A stretch of DNA of 64,000 bases, from the NCBI RefSeq assembly GCF_039414295.1, contig NZ_JBCITM010000018.1, positions 1-64,000 of the forward strand. Reading direction: 5' to 3'. Positions 50,273 to 60,000 of the stretch are shown piece by piece (position 1 is the first letter of the stretch; every line of letters begins with the position of its first letter). Made by a program: the position numbers and the translations under genes. A model generated the notes under the pieces. That model saw only the letters and a program-made list of their open reading frames with translations, was not told the origin of the DNA and did no database searches. Origin of the DNA: Anoxynatronum sibiricum (GTDB taxonomy: Bacteria; Bacillota; Clostridia; Peptostreptococcales; Tindalliaceae).

Positions 50273-51127
50273 CTATTCAAAGGTGGCAGTGAGCACATAG
50301 GCGACATCATAAAGGGCCAGAGGATTGTCAACTTCGACTTCTTCTCCGCCAAAAATCGCCCCCGGCGACCGCATTGATCCGCTGCGGGTACCCACCACCG
50401 CCGCCAGCATCACCGGCTCTCCGGGAGTAACATCTGTTATTCGATCCATCTGGGTCCATGACCACCCCATGACCTCTTGGTGATTTTCATGATGCACCTT
50501 ATGGGAGCCACCAGCAAAAGACACTCCCCACACTTCTTCACCCGGCTTCCCCGCACCCATCTGGCTCCAAATCAGCCGTTGGGTGTTTTTTTCCAGGAAA
50601 CCACTCATCCCGAGATCCATGACGGTGTTCACCAACTCACCGCCTTCATAAACCTGCACCTGAAAAGCCACCTTTTCTGAAGGCAGTTGGTCCAAACGTA
50701 CATCGAAGACAAAGCAACGCTCAACCCCCACTGCCTGCAACAGTGTTTTTTCTGAGTCAGTCAGCGACACCTCCTGAATCGCAGGAACTGACAATACCTC
50801 AGGAACGGTGGCGCAGCCTGTCAGCAGACCGAAGAGTAAAATAACTGCCAGCAGACAAGCCACAGCGCAAACCCTACTGCTGCGCCGCTTGATCTTTTGG
50901 CTGCCCTGCCTGCTCTTATGGCTGCCCTGCTCTCCGCTTCTTTTTTTCTGGCACCGATGCATCAGCTGTGAAGGCTGTGAAGCTTGCGGCTCCACCAATT
51001 GATGTAGTTGGTTTGGCTGATATGATTGATTTTGCTGGTTTGGCTGGTTTGATTGATTTGTTTGGCTTGGGTAATGTGGTGGCTGAAGCACGACTTGTGA
51101 GTCACTTTGGTGCTGAACTGGCTGCAT
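50273..51127 (-). CDS. Lipobox protein with Asn/Gln-rich N-terminal extension, 284 aa
   Basis: A hydrophobic segment ends in a lipobox-like LLFGLLTGC at about residues 95-108. A 175-residue outer domain follows that I do not recognise (VRLDQLPSEKVAFQVQVYEG, GSMRSPGAIFGGEEVEVDN). Ahead of the hydrophobic segment are ~85 residues rich in Asn, Gln, Ser and Pro (QSNQPNQQNQSYQPNQ) and a basic stretch (KIKRRSSR). The ATG at 51127 follows AAAGGTGAG; no nearer start with a ribosome site exists. A normal lipoprotein signal is about 20 residues, so this is odd. The N-terminal repeats look like slippage products. It lies ten bases after the DUF2703 gene. Confidence 0.65.
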   Translation of the reverse strand: MQPVQHQSDSQVVLQPPHYPSQTNQSNQPNQQNQSYQPNQLHQLVEPQASQPSQLMHRCQKKRSGEQGSHKSRQGSQKIKRRSSRVCAVACLLAVILLFGLLTGCATVPEVLSVPAIQEVSLTDSEKTLLQAVGVERCFVFDVRLDQLPSEKVAFQVQVYEGGELVNTVMDLGMSGFLEKNTQRLIWSQMGAGKPGEEVWGVSFAGGSHKVHHENHQEVMGWSWTQMDRITDVTPGEPVMLAAVVGTRSGSMRSPGAIFGGEEVEVDNPLALYDVAYVLTATFE

Positions 51128-51137
51128 GTGATTGATC

Positions 51138-51698
51138 TCACCTTTCAGATGGTTGTTGGTGTGCCATGGCATGATAAAAACGTTTCAGGTTTTCCGGCAA
51201 CTCATAGGGTTTTTCCGGCATTGCCGCTGCAGGTGCTCCGCAACAGCCGCCCCCCAGGTACACCTGGTTCAGCAGTGCTTCCATCATCATGGCCCGTGGT
51301 GGTGCCTCATAGATCTGGCCCCTATAGAGCCATACCCGGCAGTCCACCTGATCCCCGCACAGGTCGCCGCAGCTGTGGCACTGGCTTTCCTTCACCAGCT
51401 GCTGAATGTCATTGCCATTGATCCGAATGGTGGGTGAGCTGACAAACCGGTATTGCCTGGCCAGGGCTTCCGTGTTCACATGAACCCGGTTCACCTTCAC
51501 CTGAATGCCCGCCGTTTTCAGAGTTTCGCCCACTTGCTCCAGCGCTTCTTCAAGATGACGCTCTGCATCCTGGCAACGGTTACAGGTGGTGACATCCAGG
51601 TAAAGAAAATCGATTTGAAAACAGCGCCCCTCTGAACTGGCTGCTGCTTGCCCTGAATCAATTCCTTGTTCTTTCATTGGTCGCTCCGCGTTGGTCAT
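51138..51698 (-). CDS. DUF2703 family protein, 186 aa
   Basis: The central part matches DUF2703, a thioredoxin-like family: FQIDFLYLDVTTCNRCQDAE (CxxC), SPTIRINGNDIQ, CHSCGDLCGDQVDCRVW and YEAPPRAMMMEALL. It is rich in Cys (eight visible), with a GGGCCGAP motif near residue 150. The family is of unknown function and is often found near arsenic or metal genes; a redox or metal-binding role is likely. The ATG at 51698 follows GAAGGAGTGAAAAA. The next gene follows after ten bases, so they are co-transcribed. Confidence 0.85.
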   Translation of the reverse strand: MTNAERPMKEQGIDSGQAAASSEGRCFQIDFLYLDVTTCNRCQDAERHLEEALEQVGETLKTAGIQVKVNRVHVNTEALARQYRFVSSPTIRINGNDIQQLVKESQCHSCGDLCGDQVDCRVWLYRGQIYEAPPRAMMMEALLNQVYLGGGCCGAPAAAMPEKPYELPENLKRFYHAMAHQQPSER

Positions 51699-52245
51699 TT
51701 TTTCACTCCTTCACAATAATGCCTGGTCTCTTCTCAATTCACTGTATTTCTGTTGATGTTGTTTCAGTTGATGTTGCTCACTTTTTGTGGCACATTTTCC
51801 TATCTAATCTGATTCTATGGTAAGCCTCTTTTCATTAAAATGCAAGACCGTTAGTGGATTACCAGACCTTGCCGATGACAATGTATTCTCCCGAAATAAA
51901 GATGATGCCGAAACCATCCCTTTTATGTTTTTAGCTGTCTTTTGCACTTTTATCAGACATTTTTGCTAATTTGCAGTATCAATTAAGAGAGCGTGAATCG
52001 ACAGCAATATTTTACCCCGCCAGAGCGAATCAAGTGAATTCATCGTATAACCATCCCTGAGAAAAGCATTCATCAGTGTTTTTGATGATTTCATGGGCCC
52101 TGTAGACCTGTATAAAGATTTAGGTTTTGATTTTCTGAATGCGACCGATCATAAATTCGTTATGCGAAAAAATTGTAGTCATTTTTGATCAATGAGCCGC
52201 GCACTTCCAAGCAGATTTTACCGAAGAGAAAGGACAGGCATAACC
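51699..52245. other. Intergenic region without visible genes
   Basis: About 550 bases, AT-rich, with stop codons in all frames and no recognisable element. It separates the minus-strand DUF2703 unit from the plus-strand peptidase gene. Confidence 0.45.
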
Positions 52246-53163
52246 ATGTGGAAACCACGATTGTATTATTTTACCAAGTATGCAAAGTATATCGGCATCG
52301 CCGCTGTCATTTTGGGACGCTTTAGTGATGTCTTGATTTTTAGCTGGCTGAGTCTTTTCGCCTTCACCATTTTCATTGAAATGGCTTTTGATTTTTCCAC
52401 CTACAAAGGTTCTTTCCTGCAAATCGTTGGCCTCCTAAGAATCAGAAAAAAATACGGAAAAGACCTGCCAGATCGCCATGGTTTTCACAGCACCGTCGTC
52501 TACGATTTGCCTTTTGAAGGTGCATGGACAGTGGTAAACGGCTGCTTCACCGAAGAATTTTCGCATTCCTGGGGCATTCCAACACAGCGCTATGCCTATG
52601 ACTTCTTAATGCTTGATCAAAATGGCCAGTCTTACAGTGGTGACCCGAAAAATGTCGAGAGCTACTATTGCTACGCTCAGACGATTCTGGCACCGGCCGA
52701 CGGAGAAGTGGTGGAGGTGGCGGCCCATGAAGCGGAAACCATCTTGCTGGGAAAAGGCCGGTTTTTTAATCAGGCAAGTCAAATCGCCGGAAACTACGTT
52801 GTGATTAAGCATGGTGAAGCTGAGTACAGCACCCTGGCGCATTTGAAAAAAGACAGCATCCTGGTGAAGGTTGGTGCCACAGTCTTAAGAGGAGAGAAGA
52901 TTGCAGCTTGCGGAAACACGGGAAATTCCACTGAACCACATTTGCATTTTCAGCTTCAGGATGGCCCCAGCTTTTATGATAGCGCCGGGCTTCCCATCAG
53001 GTTCTCCCATGTGAAGCTGGAAACCCCTGCCAATTACCAGCAGATTGACCCTCGTCCACAGATGCCGGTTGATCAGATCCCTGAAGGCTACATCACCAGA
53101 GGCTTCAATGTATCCAACGATAACGATCCATCCACATTTCCAGTATCCATTGAGAAGCGCTGA
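52246..53163 (+). CDS. M23-family peptidase-like membrane protein, 305 aa
   Basis: Two N-terminal membrane helices (residues 12-50) precede a lysostaphin-type M23 domain (about 110-260). The C-terminal metal motif is clear (TGNSTEPHLHFQLQDGP), and a LAPADGEVVEV turn is present. The usual first motif HxxxD reads QRYAYDF, with an upstream HSWG, as in a subgroup of M23 relatives. The zinc site may therefore be altered. It would act on peptidoglycan outside the membrane if active. The ATG at 52246 follows AAAGGACAGG; longer in-frame starts lack a site. Confidence 0.8.
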   Translation: MWKPRLYYFTKYAKYIGIAAVILGRFSDVLIFSWLSLFAFTIFIEMAFDFSTYKGSFLQIVGLLRIRKKYGKDLPDRHGFHSTVVYDLPFEGAWTVVNGCFTEEFSHSWGIPTQRYAYDFLMLDQNGQSYSGDPKNVESYYCYAQTILAPADGEVVEVAAHEAETILLGKGRFFNQASQIAGNYVVIKHGEAEYSTLAHLKKDSILVKVGATVLRGEKIAACGNTGNSTEPHLHFQLQDGPSFYDSAGLPIRFSHVKLETPANYQQIDPRPQMPVDQIPEGYITRGFNVSNDNDPSTFPVSIEKR

Positions 53164-53284
53164 AGACCTCCTCTTTTGAACCCTTTGATCCAAAATCCAG
53201 ATCTGAAGTTTCAACAGGAAACACAGTATACTTGACGCACCTTGTTCCCCAGCAGCAATGATGCATCATGAAGGAGAAGAAAAC

Positions 53285-54034
53285 TTGATCGACAATCAAT
53301 TGTATCAGTATATCCGAAGTGTTGAACTAAATATTGAGGGTGTAGAAGATTTGGATAGGTATCCATTTTGTTTGGATGCAGTACTAAGATTGCAAAAATT
53401 AGTACTGCATCCAAATGTCACCTTTATTATTGGTGAGAACGGAAGCGGAAAATCAACATTATTGGAAGCAATTGCCGTAGCTGCTGGTTTTAACCCCGAA
53501 GGTGGGAGTAAGCATTTCAACTTCTCTACGAAAGACACCCATTCCGTATTAGCCAACTACGTAAAAATGACTAAGGGTGTCAAAATGCCGCAAGATGGTT
53601 TTTTCTTAAGAGCAGAAAGCTTTTATAACGTTGCCTCCCATGTGGATGATCTCGATGAAGGTACGACTAGCTTACTTGATGCATATGGCGGCAAATCTCT
53701 CCATGAACAATCCCATGGGGAATCATTTATGTCGTTGATGATTAATCGATTTAGAGGTAACGGTCTATATATTCTAGATGAGCCCGAAGCTGCATTGTCT
53801 CCGACACGTCAGTTTGCTTTGCTCACAAGATTACACGCTCTTGTTAAAGCTGATTCTCAGTTCATTATTTCAACACATTCACCCATATTATTGGCTTATC
53901 CACATTCGATAATCTATCATATTGATAATGCTTATCACGAAACAGCTTATGTGGATTCAGAGTATTATCAGCTGTACAAGATGTTTCTTGAAAATCCTGA
54001 AAGAATGTTGACACATTTGCTGGAAGAAGAATAG
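53285..54034 (+). CDS. AAA/ABC-type ATPase (predicted ATP-binding protein), 249 aa
   Basis: It has an ABC-like AAA ATPase core: VTFIIGENGSGKSTLLEAIA (Walker A), SHGESFMSLM (signature-like), GLYILDEPEAALSP (Walker B) and FIISTHSPILLAYP (H-loop). It has no membrane segments or long coiled coil. The family is a stand-alone predicted ATPase, related to the AAA_21/AAA_23 groups, of unknown role. The TTG at 53285 follows AAGGAG at eight bases; the ATG at 53261 is a longer alternative. The AT-rich codons differ from the upstream peptidase gene. No toxin-like partner is seen next to it. Confidence 0.85.
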   Translation: MIDNQLYQYIRSVELNIEGVEDLDRYPFCLDAVLRLQKLVLHPNVTFIIGENGSGKSTLLEAIAVAAGFNPEGGSKHFNFSTKDTHSVLANYVKMTKGVKMPQDGFFLRAESFYNVASHVDDLDEGTTSLLDAYGGKSLHEQSHGESFMSLMINRFRGNGLYILDEPEAALSPTRQFALLTRLHALVKADSQFIISTHSPILLAYPHSIIYHIDNAYHETAYVDSEYYQLYKMFLENPERMLTHLLEEE

Positions 54035-54353
54035 TCTTTAACTAAGTTGAAAGCGCTTCCTTCCAGTGCTACCCTTCAACAGCGACCAGCACAGCTATGG
54101 GCCAAAGGAATGACCTGTCCCACGGTAATGCCTCAATCTTTCGACTTAGCTTTCTGATTGATAGTTGAGCAGGGTGGCCTCTGACAACGATCCTGTCGAT
54201 GAAGGTTTCAACCCGCATCGTCTTGAAGGCATAGGAAAAACAGAACTCCCTCTACCAGCATCTTTGTAGGAGGTACTGGCTGGTACGCCAGTGATTTCGT
54301 ACTTGGTTCTCAGTATCTGGGCAAACATTTATCTGTTTTCGGGAGGTTAGCTG
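54035..54353. other. Intergenic region without visible genes
   Basis: About 320 bases. A 60-codon minus frame (54328-54146) has no family signature and is probably chance or an old relic. Nothing else is supported. Confidence 0.45.
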
Positions 54354-54764
54354 ATGAATGAAAAAGTGAATTTAATCGCCCCTTGTGGAATGAACTGCAG
54401 CATCTGCATGGCATATCTGAGAAAAAAGAACAAGTGCAATGGGTGCCGGGCCGTCAACACATGGAACCCCAAAACAAGAGTGGAATGCAAAATCAAGAAC
54501 TGCCAAACCCTGACTTCCGAAGGCTTCGAATACTGTTATCCCTGTTCTCGCTATCCATGCATTCTGATCAGCAAGATGGACAAGCGCTATAGAACCCGGT
54601 ACAAAATGAGCCTGATGGAAAACCTGAATGTGCTTGAGAGAGATGGTGTTGAAGCGTTTAGAAGTGCTGAGAATGAAAAGTGGAAATGCAAATACTGTGG
54701 TGGTGTCATCAATGTGCATAAAGCAGTCTGTAGTCATTGTGAAAAAGCACATGAACCGCAATAG
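54354..54764 (+). CDS. DUF3795 Cys-rich protein, 136 aa
   Basis: The sequence APCGMNCSICMAYLRKKNKC, followed by NGCR, is the DUF3795 opening, with further cysteines in CKIKNC, CYPCSRYPC and a C-terminal CKYCGG...CSHC pair. Four Cys clusters suggest zinc or iron-sulfur binding. The family has no established function. The ATG at 54354 follows GGGAGGTTAGCTG. It is followed by a flavodoxin-like oxidoreductase gene 136 bases later; co-transcription is possible. Confidence 0.88.
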   Translation: MNEKVNLIAPCGMNCSICMAYLRKKNKCNGCRAVNTWNPKTRVECKIKNCQTLTSEGFEYCYPCSRYPCILISKMDKRYRTRYKMSLMENLNVLERDGVEAFRSAENEKWKCKYCGGVINVHKAVCSHCEKAHEPQ

Positions 54765-54900
54765 GAGTTGAAAGGTCAAAAAAGATGGGGAAGGCCTGGC
54801 TTCCACTTATGCATGGGAAGCCAAGTATTGTGAAGTGAACATTTGAATCGAGCATCACAGTATTTTTTTGAAAGATACGATTTGAGGAGAGCGAGATGCT

Positions 54901-55620
54901 ATGAAAATCACCGTCATTTATGGAACGCCCCGAAAAGCAAAGTCCAGCACCTATCAGATCGCACAGGATTTTATCAACCTTTTATCTGACGGGGATCATG
55001 TCAAAGAATTTTTCCTGCCCAAAAGCATGCCTCATTTTTGTCGTGGATGTTGGGAATGCTTTACTGATCATACTAAATGTCCTGATTTTGAATATGTAAG
55101 TCCTATCATTGAGGCCATATTGGAAGCTGACTTGCTGATTTTAACAGCACCTGTTTATGTTTATCACGTGCCAGGTCAGGTGAAAGCACTTCTTGATCAT
55201 TTTGGATACCAGTGGATGGCTCATCAGCCACGAAAGGAAATGTTCCATAAACAGGCTCTGCTCATTTCGACGGCAGCAGGTGCGGGGACCAGGTCAACCA
55301 TAAAAGATTTGAAGGACAGTATGAATTTTTGGGGAATCGCCCGCACCTATGCCTTCGGAAGAAATACGCATGCCGTAGATTGGGATAGTGTCGATGAAAA
55401 AAGGAAGCTGTTGTTCAGGAAAGATATTATTCGAATTGCCAGGAAAATAAAAGCTGCCAGTATCCATGTCACTCCCTGTTTAAAAGTAAAAGGGCTCTTT
55501 TACATGATGCGGTTGATGCATCATAAATTCAGGTTCAATCAGGCTGATGTTGTGTACTGGGAGTCACATGGCTGGCTTGAGAAAAAAAGACCATGGGATC
55601 GTGACAGACAGGCCATTTGA
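54901..55620 (+). CDS. Flavodoxin-like NAD(P)H-dependent oxidoreductase, 239 aa
   Basis: The flavodoxin fold is shown by VIYGTPRKAKSSTYQIAQDF (flavin phosphate loop) and LILTAPVYVYHVPGQVKALL. A CRGCWECF cysteine pair, common in iron-sulfur flavoproteins and NADPH-dependent FMN reductases of anaerobes, is present. It would reduce a quinone, metal or iron-sulfur partner with FMN. The ATG at 54901 follows GAGGAGAGCGAGATGCT. It lies 68 bases before a damaged CPBP protease gene. Confidence 0.88.
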   Translation: MKITVIYGTPRKAKSSTYQIAQDFINLLSDGDHVKEFFLPKSMPHFCRGCWECFTDHTKCPDFEYVSPIIEAILEADLLILTAPVYVYHVPGQVKALLDHFGYQWMAHQPRKEMFHKQALLISTAAGAGTRSTIKDLKDSMNFWGIARTYAFGRNTHAVDWDSVDEKRKLLFRKDIIRIARKIKAASIHVTPCLKVKGLFYMMRLMHHKFRFNQADVVYWESHGWLEKKRPWDRDRQAI

Positions 55621-55688
55621 TCAGAGGATATCTGAATATGTCAAAAGCAGGATTAAAGCACAAGCCGACAGGATTGGACGTGTAAAGA

Positions 55689-56450
55689 ATGGATCATGTG
55701 AGCAAGAAATTCAGAGCAGCTTCATTTTCAAAACCACTGGTACTTAGCATATGCCTCATGTGCACCGCCATGGTCTTCAGACTATTGGATATTTTTGTTT
55801 TCAGGCTGGATGATTTATTGGGTGAGATTATCTTTTCCAAAATCATTGGATTTGTGATGGTGCTTCTGTTTGTGAAAGCAATGGGAGCTCCTCTCAGCAG
55901 TATTGGCTTCAATGTGCACAACAAGTTGTCCATTTTCCTGTTGGGCGTCGTCGTTACAAGCACTTTGATGGTTCTGGGATATGCGGGAGAATTACTCATA
56001 CTTGCCTCCGATTCGCCACAGTTGATCATTGCTGCCATTGATCCCAAAGCAGGGGTTACCGGCGGGATGGGCTTTGCAGTGTTTCTTCTCCTCGGGAATA
56101 TCATTAACTGTTTTATGGAGGAAGGCTTGTTCAGAGGGATTATGATTCCGCTTTTAAACAGAAAGTATACGCTTCGAGTGACTCTATTTTTACAGGCATT
56201 ATTGTTTGGCATCTGGCATATTCCCTGGGCTTTCAAGTGGTACCTTAGTGGAATTGTCAGTGGCCCAGGCGGGCTGATGATGGCGCTGCTGATAATTTTT
56301 CTTCCCATGGTGTTGATTGGCATTTTTTTGGTACGATGTACCATTATACAGGTTCTGTCTGAACACCATGGATATCTCATTTTATCATCAACTCAATTCT
56401 AAACCTGGTTCCTATTAATACCAAAGGTGCATTAAAAAATTATTTTGAGG
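55689..56450 (+). pseudogene. CPBP intramembrane metalloprotease gene with C-terminal frameshift
   Basis: The frame to 56402 encodes membrane helices with the CPBP/Abi motifs EEGLFRG and FGIWH. After the T-run at 56323-56330 the frame ends in an unrelated tail. In the next frame the expected continuation is readable: FGTMYHYTGSV, a TGA where Trp is expected, then TPWISHFIINSILNLV. This contains the third motif (His-Phe-x-x-Asn). So both a frameshift and a nonsense change separate the last catalytic segment. The protein as encoded (237 residues) lacks that helix and is probably inactive. The family includes self-immunity and prenyl-protein proteases. Confidence 0.75.
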
Positions 56451-56461
56451 GGGAAAAGACA

Positions 56462-56953
56462 TTGGAAATAACACAAGCGGTAATCGACGAGTGGAAACTT
56501 ATTTTTGCAGAGTATCGGTTGCTTTTACATCCCAATAAAAAGGGGGTTGAAGAAGTTGTTGGATATTTAAAGCAGCGTTATCGATTACATGAGGATCCCT
56601 CTGAAGAGGCCAAGCAGGTAGTTGTCAATAACATCGTGATGAATGAAGCCTTTTCGGCAAAGGTTCCCCATGGCAAAGAACTGATACCTGTTGTATTGAA
56701 AGTGCTTCGTGAAGAAAATGGTAACCAGCTTTATGAAAAACAGGAAGAAATGTTTGAAAATTGTCCCATCATCATCGGCATGGAGTTTGAGACAGGGTGT
56801 ATTTTTGTTGAAGGCAGCAGCGCGTTGGCAGATGAAATAACTGCTTTTCAAGGATTGGATCAAGATGATCTTGAAAACTATTATCTCGTTGCAAATTACA
56901 TCAGGTGCTTAAAGAAGCGCGGCCTTTTAGAGACTGTTGTTCAACAAGCCTGA
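56462..56953 (+). CDS. Hypothetical protein, 163 aa
   Basis: I do not recognise this protein. It is acidic, soluble and mostly helical, with one more hydrophobic stretch (CPIIIGMEFETGCIFVEGSS). The TTG at 56462 follows GAGGGGGAAAAGACA. Codon usage is normal for the region, and the length and ribosome site suggest a real gene. A bidirectional terminator follows at 57035. Confidence 0.65.
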   Translation: MEITQAVIDEWKLIFAEYRLLLHPNKKGVEEVVGYLKQRYRLHEDPSEEAKQVVVNNIVMNEAFSAKVPHGKELIPVVLKVLREENGNQLYEKQEEMFENCPIIIGMEFETGCIFVEGSSALADEITAFQGLDQDDLENYYLVANYIRCLKKRGLLETVVQQA

Positions 56954-57034
56954 TAGGGAGCCCGCGCACCCTTAAGAAGCACAACTCGAAAGCGTTCAAA
57001 GAGCTGATGGGCGTTTTCCAACTCAAATAGGCAT

Positions 57035-57081
57035 AAAAAAGTCCTATTCACAAACATTGAGCTTGTGAATAGGACTTTTAT
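57035..57081. terminator. Bidirectional terminator between the hypothetical gene and the SLH gene
   Basis: The arms are at 57037-57053 (AAAAGTCCTATTCACAA) and 57063-57079 (exact reverse complement), with A/T runs outside. Confidence 0.95.
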
Positions 57082-57092
57082 GCATCACGCGA

Positions 57093-60000
57093 TTATTCTT
57101 CTGTCCGCTCAATAAATCTTCTGAGCATGGAGCTCACTTCTGCCCTTGTTGCGCTTCCTTTTGGATCAAACGTATTGTCTGGTTTTCCTGAGAGAATACC
57201 CATCATTTGAATTTCTTTTACTGCTTCTTTCGCCCATGTACTCATTTCGTCTTCATCATCAAACAGCTTTTCTTCCCTGAGTTTTGCGATGTCGATGTTC
57301 ATTGCCTTGATATATTTAAGCAGCATAACGGCCATTTGCTCTCTAGATATTGGCATATCTGGTGCAAACTCATCGGATGATACTCCCTTTACGATTCCAG
57401 CAGTATTTGCCCATTGGATATATGGCAGGTAGTAAGCATCTGATTTGACATCTTTAAATGAGCTGGATGTAAGATTAGCAGCGTCCACTTTAGCTAATTT
57501 CCCTAGAACTGTTACAAACATTCCTCGAGTCATCAGCATATCTGGAGAAAATTTGCCATCTCCCGTGCCACTAAACAGACCTCTCTTGGTTACAAAATCT
57601 ATATCTGATTTTGCCCAGTGATTTTCAGTATCTGTAAATACTGAAGCGGCACTACTACTTTCCCCAGTCGTTTGTTGTGGCAACTCACCCTCTACTGGTG
57701 GTTTTGGTGTTTCAGCTACCGGAGCTTTCATTTGCTCTTGATCGTCCTTATCATCTTTACTTGATGAATCTCCTCCAGAAGAACCATTTCCACTATTATT
57801 GCCTGAATTTCCGTTATTACCATTGTTACCATTATCTCCATTACTACTGTTAGTTACTGTCAGTTTGCCGTTTGTATAGCTTATCTCATAGCTTTCAGAG
57901 TTTAATACTTCTGCTTCTGATATTGATATGACATACTCGCCGACGACATTCGTATCTGTAGCATTCGTCGTAATGACAGGCTCTTTTGTAAGGCTGTCCG
58001 CACCCACCAGTCCATTAACTGTGTAGGTTAGTTTTGGCATGGCGCTTCCTTTTGCAATGCTTAGCTGATCATCTGCTTGGATGTGAAGCACTCTTTTGCT
58101 GATGCTTACTGACGTAGATGATAAGGCTTCCAAATAGTTTTGATCTGTCTGCTTTCTTGCTGTTATGATTACATTTCCAGCTTTCTTTATTGTCGCCGTA
58201 TGACCAATTATGCTCACTACTCCGGCATCCGAGCTTTCAAACGAGAGCCCACCTTCACCGCTTCCTCCTGTAGTCGTTAGAATAAACGCTTCATCCCCAT
58301 AGGTTTTGGGGCCATTCTGGTGAATGCTTAGTGGCTCTTGTTCCAGCTTGTTCGTGATGACAACTTTTTTAGCCGCATTAGTTCCTGTAATTGCAGATGG
58401 ATTGGATTCTTCTATTCTCAGTAGGTTTTCACTTGGCGAGACCACCGAGCTTACACTTTGCTCACCAAATGCCTGCGTCTGCGATGTCATTATCTTTGCG
58501 TTTTGGGGAGTGAGAATCCTTCTTGTGTCTCCAATTGTGACTCCGTTTGAATTTGCTTCAGTTCCCAATACCAGCAGTGCTATGCTTTTACTGTTCACAA
58601 CAAGCTTGCCATCATTGACAGCGAGCGCTTTACTTGCCAATATACCAGGCAGGTTTTCTGTTTCAATCTTTAGGAAGCCCGCCCCCTCAACCATTAAGTT
58701 ATCGCCTGCAAACATTCCAATTTTGTCTGTATTAATGTGACTGATTCCCTGCAGCCTAACAGAAGCTTCTGATGGGAGAATGACCCCGTGCTCCCCTGAA
58801 ACTCGAATGAATACATCTCCTAAAGCCAGCACTTTATCAATCCCATTGAAGCTGTATCCATCAGTTTCCAATGTGGCATCCGCTTTGTATCCGCCAGGCG
58901 CTGGCTCTTGTGTAAAATCCAAAGAACCTTCCACCAAAAATAGCCTGCGGCCCTGTGAGTAAAACGCTGAAGGCGCTCCCTCATCGTTTACTATCTCACT
59001 TATTCCATCTCCAGTGATGGTTTTCACATAGTTCTCCTCTGTTTGTGATGGGAAAGCAATCCTCCCATCATTAAGTATCGCTCCACTTCCGCCAAAGCTA
59101 TCTGTTATCTTGATGCTTGCATTATTGACGATGCTCCCACGATTGATTAGTTCTTTTACCGTTACATCACTGGAAACATTCAGCTTTACCGACTCTTCAA
59201 TCTCCAGCTTTATCTCAGTTCCCTCTAAGCTTCCATTTAAGGTCAGCTCTCCACTTCCACCAAGAATGACCGCTCCATGAGTATGAATGTCTCTTATCGT
59301 GTTTGCTCCAGTAAGGATCATATTTGTTGACTCACTCAGCTTTATATCGCCATCGAAGCTGGCATTATTCAGTCGTAAGGCAGCAGGATTACTTCCGGAG
59401 GCTGTGGAGTAAGAGACTTTGCTGTCTCCCAGCACATCATGGCTATTTAGCCTGGTCACTTGCACGCCATTGACATATACGTCATAAATGGTAGTCGCCT
59501 TGATATATTTAATGTTTTCAAATTTTCCATTTACATCAGCCCACTCCTCAGCACTTGTGTAAATGGTAGGATTACTGCCATCTCTGTTAGGGCTGATTTC
59601 GTAATACACAGGAGCTTCATTTATCGTTACTGGTGTATCAAAAGGATGCACCGCTCCAGAGCCTCCAGAGGCAAGAAATCCACCACCATCTATAGTGATT
59701 GACCCTCCGTTAAAAGTTATAACACCATATACCCCATAGCCTGATGTTGGCCCATGATTTCCGGCTTTAGCCTCTACGCTTCCCGTTCCTTCTGCTGTTA
59801 GGTTAGAATTATTTAGATGAATTCCAGAGCCATATGTTTTATCTCCAGCATCACCAGATTCTACCACCAGCTTTCCATTTACTCGTATCTCAGCATTAAT
59901 GGCATCTATCCCTTTAGTATTTCCACCATTTCCAAACTTGGCAAAAGCACTTACCATCGCTTCATTACCTATGGTCATCTGACCATAATATAAATTAATT

